Below are positions 6,915 to 8,674 of a stretch of DNA of 8,674 nucleotides, one piece after another (the stretch's first letter is position 1; each line of letters begins with the position of its first letter). The notes below the pieces were generated by a model, which was given only the letters and a program-made list of their open reading frames with translations, was not told the origin of the DNA and did not search any database. The stretch spans positions 1 through 8,674 of the forward strand of contig JAJQHG010000083.1 of assembly GCA_021199865.1 (NCBI GenBank), written 5' to 3'. Source of the DNA: Methanosphaera sp. Its GTDB lineage: Archaea; Methanobacteriota; Methanobacteria; Methanobacteriales; Methanobacteriaceae. The position numbers were made by a program, and so were the translations under genes.

Positions 6915-6924
6915 TATTTATATA
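6915..6924 (-). promoter_or_regulatory. TATA box for tex, predicting a very short leader
   Basis: TATATAAATA on the minus strand is a near-ideal archaeal TATA box, centred about 34 bases before the start codon. A transcript start about 25 bases downstream would fall near 6893-6898. That leaves only about 7-12 bases of leader, at the edge of the weak ribosome binding site. Confidence 0.55.
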
Positions 6925-6960
6925 GTTTATGGATTTATATTTATTTTTGATAATTCAGAA

Positions 6961-7010
6961 ATTTTTTTATGATAAGTTTAGAGTAACCTAAATCTTAAGT
7001 ATTATAATAT
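6961..7010 (+). promoter_or_regulatory. Promoter region of the split-barrel flavoprotein gene
   Basis: This stretch of the 150-base divergent gap holds TATA-like strings (TTTTTTATGATA around 6962-6973 and ATTATAATAT at 7001-7010). A short inverted repeat, TTTAG (6977-6981) with CTAAA (6988-6992), lies between them. The first TATA candidate would place a transcript start near 6993-7000, upstream of the GAGGT ribosome binding site at 7025-7029. The inverted repeat is short and may be chance. Confidence 0.3.
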
Positions 7011-7036
7011 GACTATTATTATATGAGGTAAAAAAC

Positions 7037-7447
7037 ATGTCAGATATTAAAAAAGTAGATGATTTTCTAACAGAAGCAAAAATATTCTTTGTATCAACAG
7101 TAAAAGATGGAGATACACCTAAATGTAGACCATTTGGATTACATGTATTACATGATGATAAGATATACTTTGGTGCTGGAACATTTAAAGAAGTATATAA
7201 ACAATTAGAAGAAAACCCTAAAATAGAGATTTCTGCAACTAATGGTGAAGATATACTCAGATACTATGGTAAGGCTGTACTAACAAAAAACGAGGAAGTA
7301 TTAAATATTGTAGCAGAAACCTTACCTGAAATCATGGATGCTTATAAGCAAATGGGTGGAGAAATGGGTTTATTCTACATTGATGATGCAACAGCTGAAT
7401 TTAGAGATATGTTCAACATTAAAGAATCATATGAATTTAAATACTAG
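7037..7447 (+). CDS. Pyridoxamine 5'-phosphate oxidase-like FMN-binding split-barrel protein
   Basis: A soluble 136-residue protein with the pattern of the small PNPOx-like, clostridial-type family. FFVSTVKDGDTPKCRPFG (17-34) forms the first strands with the conserved RPFG turn. HDDKIYFGAGTFKEVYKQLEENPKIEISA (39-67) is the typical dimer/FMN region with the conserved Lys and NP, and RYYGKAV (75-81) follows. The C-terminal part ends in FYIDDATAEFRDMF. Such proteins usually bind FMN (some bind F420 or heme) and reduce small substrates. True vitamin B6 oxidase activity is unlikely at this size, and a nitroreductase-like role is only a possibility. The ATG start has GAGGT (7025-7029) seven bases upstream. 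It is divergent from tex and convergent with the zinc-ribbon-like gene, so it is a single-gene unit. The substrate is unknown. Confidence 0.85.
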   Translation: MSDIKKVDDFLTEAKIFFVSTVKDGDTPKCRPFGLHVLHDDKIYFGAGTFKEVYKQLEENPKIEISATNGEDILRYYGKAVLTKNEEVLNIVAETLPEIMDAYKQMGGEMGLFYIDDATAEFRDMFNIKESYEFKY

Positions 7448-7515
7448 AAATAGTATTTATCTATCCAATAAACCCCTTTTTATATACTATTTTTCATAAA
7501 AATAGGATAATTTTT
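7448..7515. terminator. Bidirectional terminator between convergent genes
   Basis: Two mutually exclusive hairpins fill the 82-base convergent gap. AAATAGTAT (7448-7456) can pair with ATACTATTT (7484-7492). CTATTTTT (7487-7494) can pair with AAAAATAG (7498-7505) around a three-base loop. T-runs flank the structures on both strands (7476-7481, 7490-7494 and 7511-7515 on plus; the A-run at 7498-7502 gives U's on minus). This fits ending transcripts from both the flavoprotein gene and the zinc-ribbon-like gene. Confidence 0.6.
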
Positions 7516-7529
7516 CTAAAATAGTAGTA

Positions 7530-7742
7530 TTATAACTCATTTAATTTACGTTCCATCCTAGCAAATACAGAGTTTTCCTCTTTTTTACGTATATGTTCTT
7601 CTTGAAGTTCTTCAGGTAAATCTACATGTATTCCACATTCAGGACATTTTACTGATCCGCCAGCACATCCATATCCACAATCACATTCTCCACCTTCAGT
7701 ATGATCAAATTCATGACCACATATATCACACTTCATCATCAT
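7530..7742 (-). CDS. Small cysteine-rich zinc-ribbon-like protein (70 aa)
   Basis: The first half is a metal-binding module with seven cysteines: CDIC at 5-8, CDCGYGC at 20-26 and CPEC at 33-36, plus His10 and His14. CxxC pairs of this kind normally hold zinc, and two sites or an iron-sulfur cluster are possible. Residues 41-70 are highly charged and probably a helix (EELQEEHIRKKEE). I recall similar small archaeal proteins with a CxxC, a Gly/Cys-rich centre and a final CPxCG, but no firm function. RNA-binding, redox or metal-handling roles are all possible. Of three consecutive ATG codons the first is best placed, about ten bases after AGGAG within AGGAGAG (7751-7757). The gene is cytoplasmic by composition, stands alone, and is divergent from the metallohydrolase gene. 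Confidence 0.8.
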   Translation of the reverse strand: MMMKCDICGHEFDHTEGGECDCGYGCAGGSVKCPECGIHVDLPEELQEEHIRKKEENSVFARMERKLNEL

Positions 7743-7867
7743 TATAATAACTCTCCTAAAGGGTTCTTAGTCAATTTTTCTATTCTATTTATTAGTTATA
7801 TCTTTGTTGAATAGTAATACCTATACAATACATTATATAGACATTTAGTAATTAAGTATAATAATAC

Positions 7868-7880
7868 TTTACATATAATA
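7868..7880 (+). promoter_or_regulatory. TATA box for the metallohydrolase gene
   Basis: TTTACATATAATA is a good archaeal TATA-like element centred about 33 bases before the ATG at 7908. It predicts a transcript start near 7900 and a leader of under ten bases. No Shine-Dalgarno sequence precedes the ATG, which agrees with a nearly leaderless message. The rest of the 165-base divergent gap shows no gene. Confidence 0.5.
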
Positions 7881-7907
7881 GTTAATAATAAATGAATTTA
7901 CGATAAT

Positions 7908-8674
7908 ATGACTAAAGATAGATCAAAAAAGTGTGATAACTATGCATCTGATAAGAGTGATATAGATGAGGATAACCTATCACTAAAAGAAAAATTTTAT
8001 AAGCATAAGTTTAAGATAATACTACTCTTATTAGCCATTATTATTTTATTCATAATATTTACTATACAGATAAATAATAATTATTCAAATAATACTACAA
8101 CAGTTCAAATAGCAAATACATCTATTGGTAGTGTTACAAAGACAGGTCCATATGGTAATACCTCATCAGATGTAAAGATTGCATATGTACTAGGAGTACA
8201 TCCACGTGAGAATGGTTCACACACATTATTTAAACAAGCATTCCTAGAAGATGAATCAGACCTACAGTACTGCTATTATATCTATCAAATAAATGTTACA
8301 GCAAATGCAACAGATTTTAATCAAAGTCGTAGTAATGGTCAACAATTAGCATATGACTATGTTGTTGATGATATTATTAATGACTCATTTGACTTTGTTA
8401 TGGATATTCATTATTGTGATGGTACATGGGGTGAGGAGAGATTTGTATTCACATCAGTAAAAGAGAATATTCTCTCATATAATATTAGTTATACTATGGC
8501 ACAAACCTTTGAATGGCTAGATTACTATGAACCATCAAATCCTACAAGTCCAGAGTACTTGATGAGTCCTCTAAATAATGCAGGTATTACCACAATACTC
8601 TATGAATCATACATGTATGATGATAATAATACAACTTTAGAGTATGATCATGATGTAATAGAGTTTATAGATAA
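7908..8674 (+). CDS. Membrane-anchored M14/AstE-like zinc metallohydrolase, partial (3' end beyond window)
   Basis: An uninterrupted frame of 255 codons runs off the right edge, so the C-terminus is missing. Residues 1-35 are charged, with a basic stretch KEKFYKHKFK just before a hydrophobic segment (about 36-53). This predicts an N-in signal anchor with the rest outside the cell. The outer domain carries GVHPRE (96-101), matching the HxxE zinc motif of M14 carboxypeptidases (His98, Glu101). It also has DFNQSR (136-141), resembling the substrate-binding Asn-Arg region, and DIH (166-168, third ligand His168). TTILYE (228-233) places Glu233 where M14 enzymes have the catalytic glutamate. Spacing is compact, nearer to AstE/aspartoacylase than to carboxypeptidase A. 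More than ten N-x-S/T sequons in the outer part fit an N-glycosylated surface protein. The start is the first ATG after an in-frame stop; it lacks a Shine-Dalgarno. The fold assignment is inferred from motifs; the substrate is unknown, with peptides of the cell wall or medium as candidates. Confidence 0.75.
   Translation, partial: MTKDRSKKCDNYASDKSDIDEDNLSLKEKFYKHKFKIILLLLAIIILFIIFTIQINNNYSNNTTTVQIANTSIGSVTKTGPYGNTSSDVKIAYVLGVHPRENGSHTLFKQAFLEDESDLQYCYYIYQINVTANATDFNQSRSNGQQLAYDYVVDDIINDSFDFVMDIHYCDGTWGEERFVFTSVKENILSYNISYTMAQTFEWLDYYEPSNPTSPEYLMSPLNNAGITTILYESYMYDDNNTTLEYDHDVIEFID

Overview
The window looks like a piece of a very AT-rich methanogenic archaeal chromosome, most likely order Methanobacteriales and plausibly Methanosphaera. 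That assignment is inference. It rests on the low GC content visible throughout, heavy ATA/AGA/TTA codon use, archaeal TATA-like boxes about 25-30 bases upstream of probable transcript starts, strong GGAGGT-type ribosome binding sites, and a fused ADP-forming acetyl-CoA synthetase. No rRNA, tRNA, CRISPR array, insertion sequence or integrase is visible. The longest stretch without a gene is about 250 bases.

Layout. A small acidic protein of unknown function (50-385, minus) lies divergent to a 516-residue MOP-superfamily lipid-linked oligosaccharide flippase (636-2186, plus, TTG start). An (AT)n tract lies between them. The flippase converges on a fused ADP-forming acetate-CoA ligase (2387-4486, minus) across a 200-base gap holding several hairpins. 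Upstream of the ligase is a 246-base region with a perfect 16-base palindrome at the predicted transcript start. Next is a Tex-family S1 RNA-binding protein (4733-6886, minus), divergent to a small FMN-binding split-barrel protein (7037-7447, plus). That gene converges on a 70-residue cysteine-rich zinc-ribbon-like protein (7530-7742, minus) over a probable bidirectional terminator. Divergent from the latter, an open frame begins at 7908 and runs off the right edge. It encodes a membrane-anchored, probably surface-exposed protein with the hallmarks of an M14/AstE-like zinc metallohydrolase.

The genes do not form one operon. Every neighbouring pair is divergent or convergent except Tex and the ligase, which are separated by a promoter-like gap. 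The set mixes acetate/acetyl-CoA metabolism, RNA-related housekeeping (Tex), redox or metal proteins, and envelope functions (the flippase and the truncated ectoenzyme). I see no clear multi-gene novel system. The best leads are the unlabelled metallohydrolase at the right edge, the palindromic operator candidate ahead of the ligase, and the bacterial-looking Tex gene.
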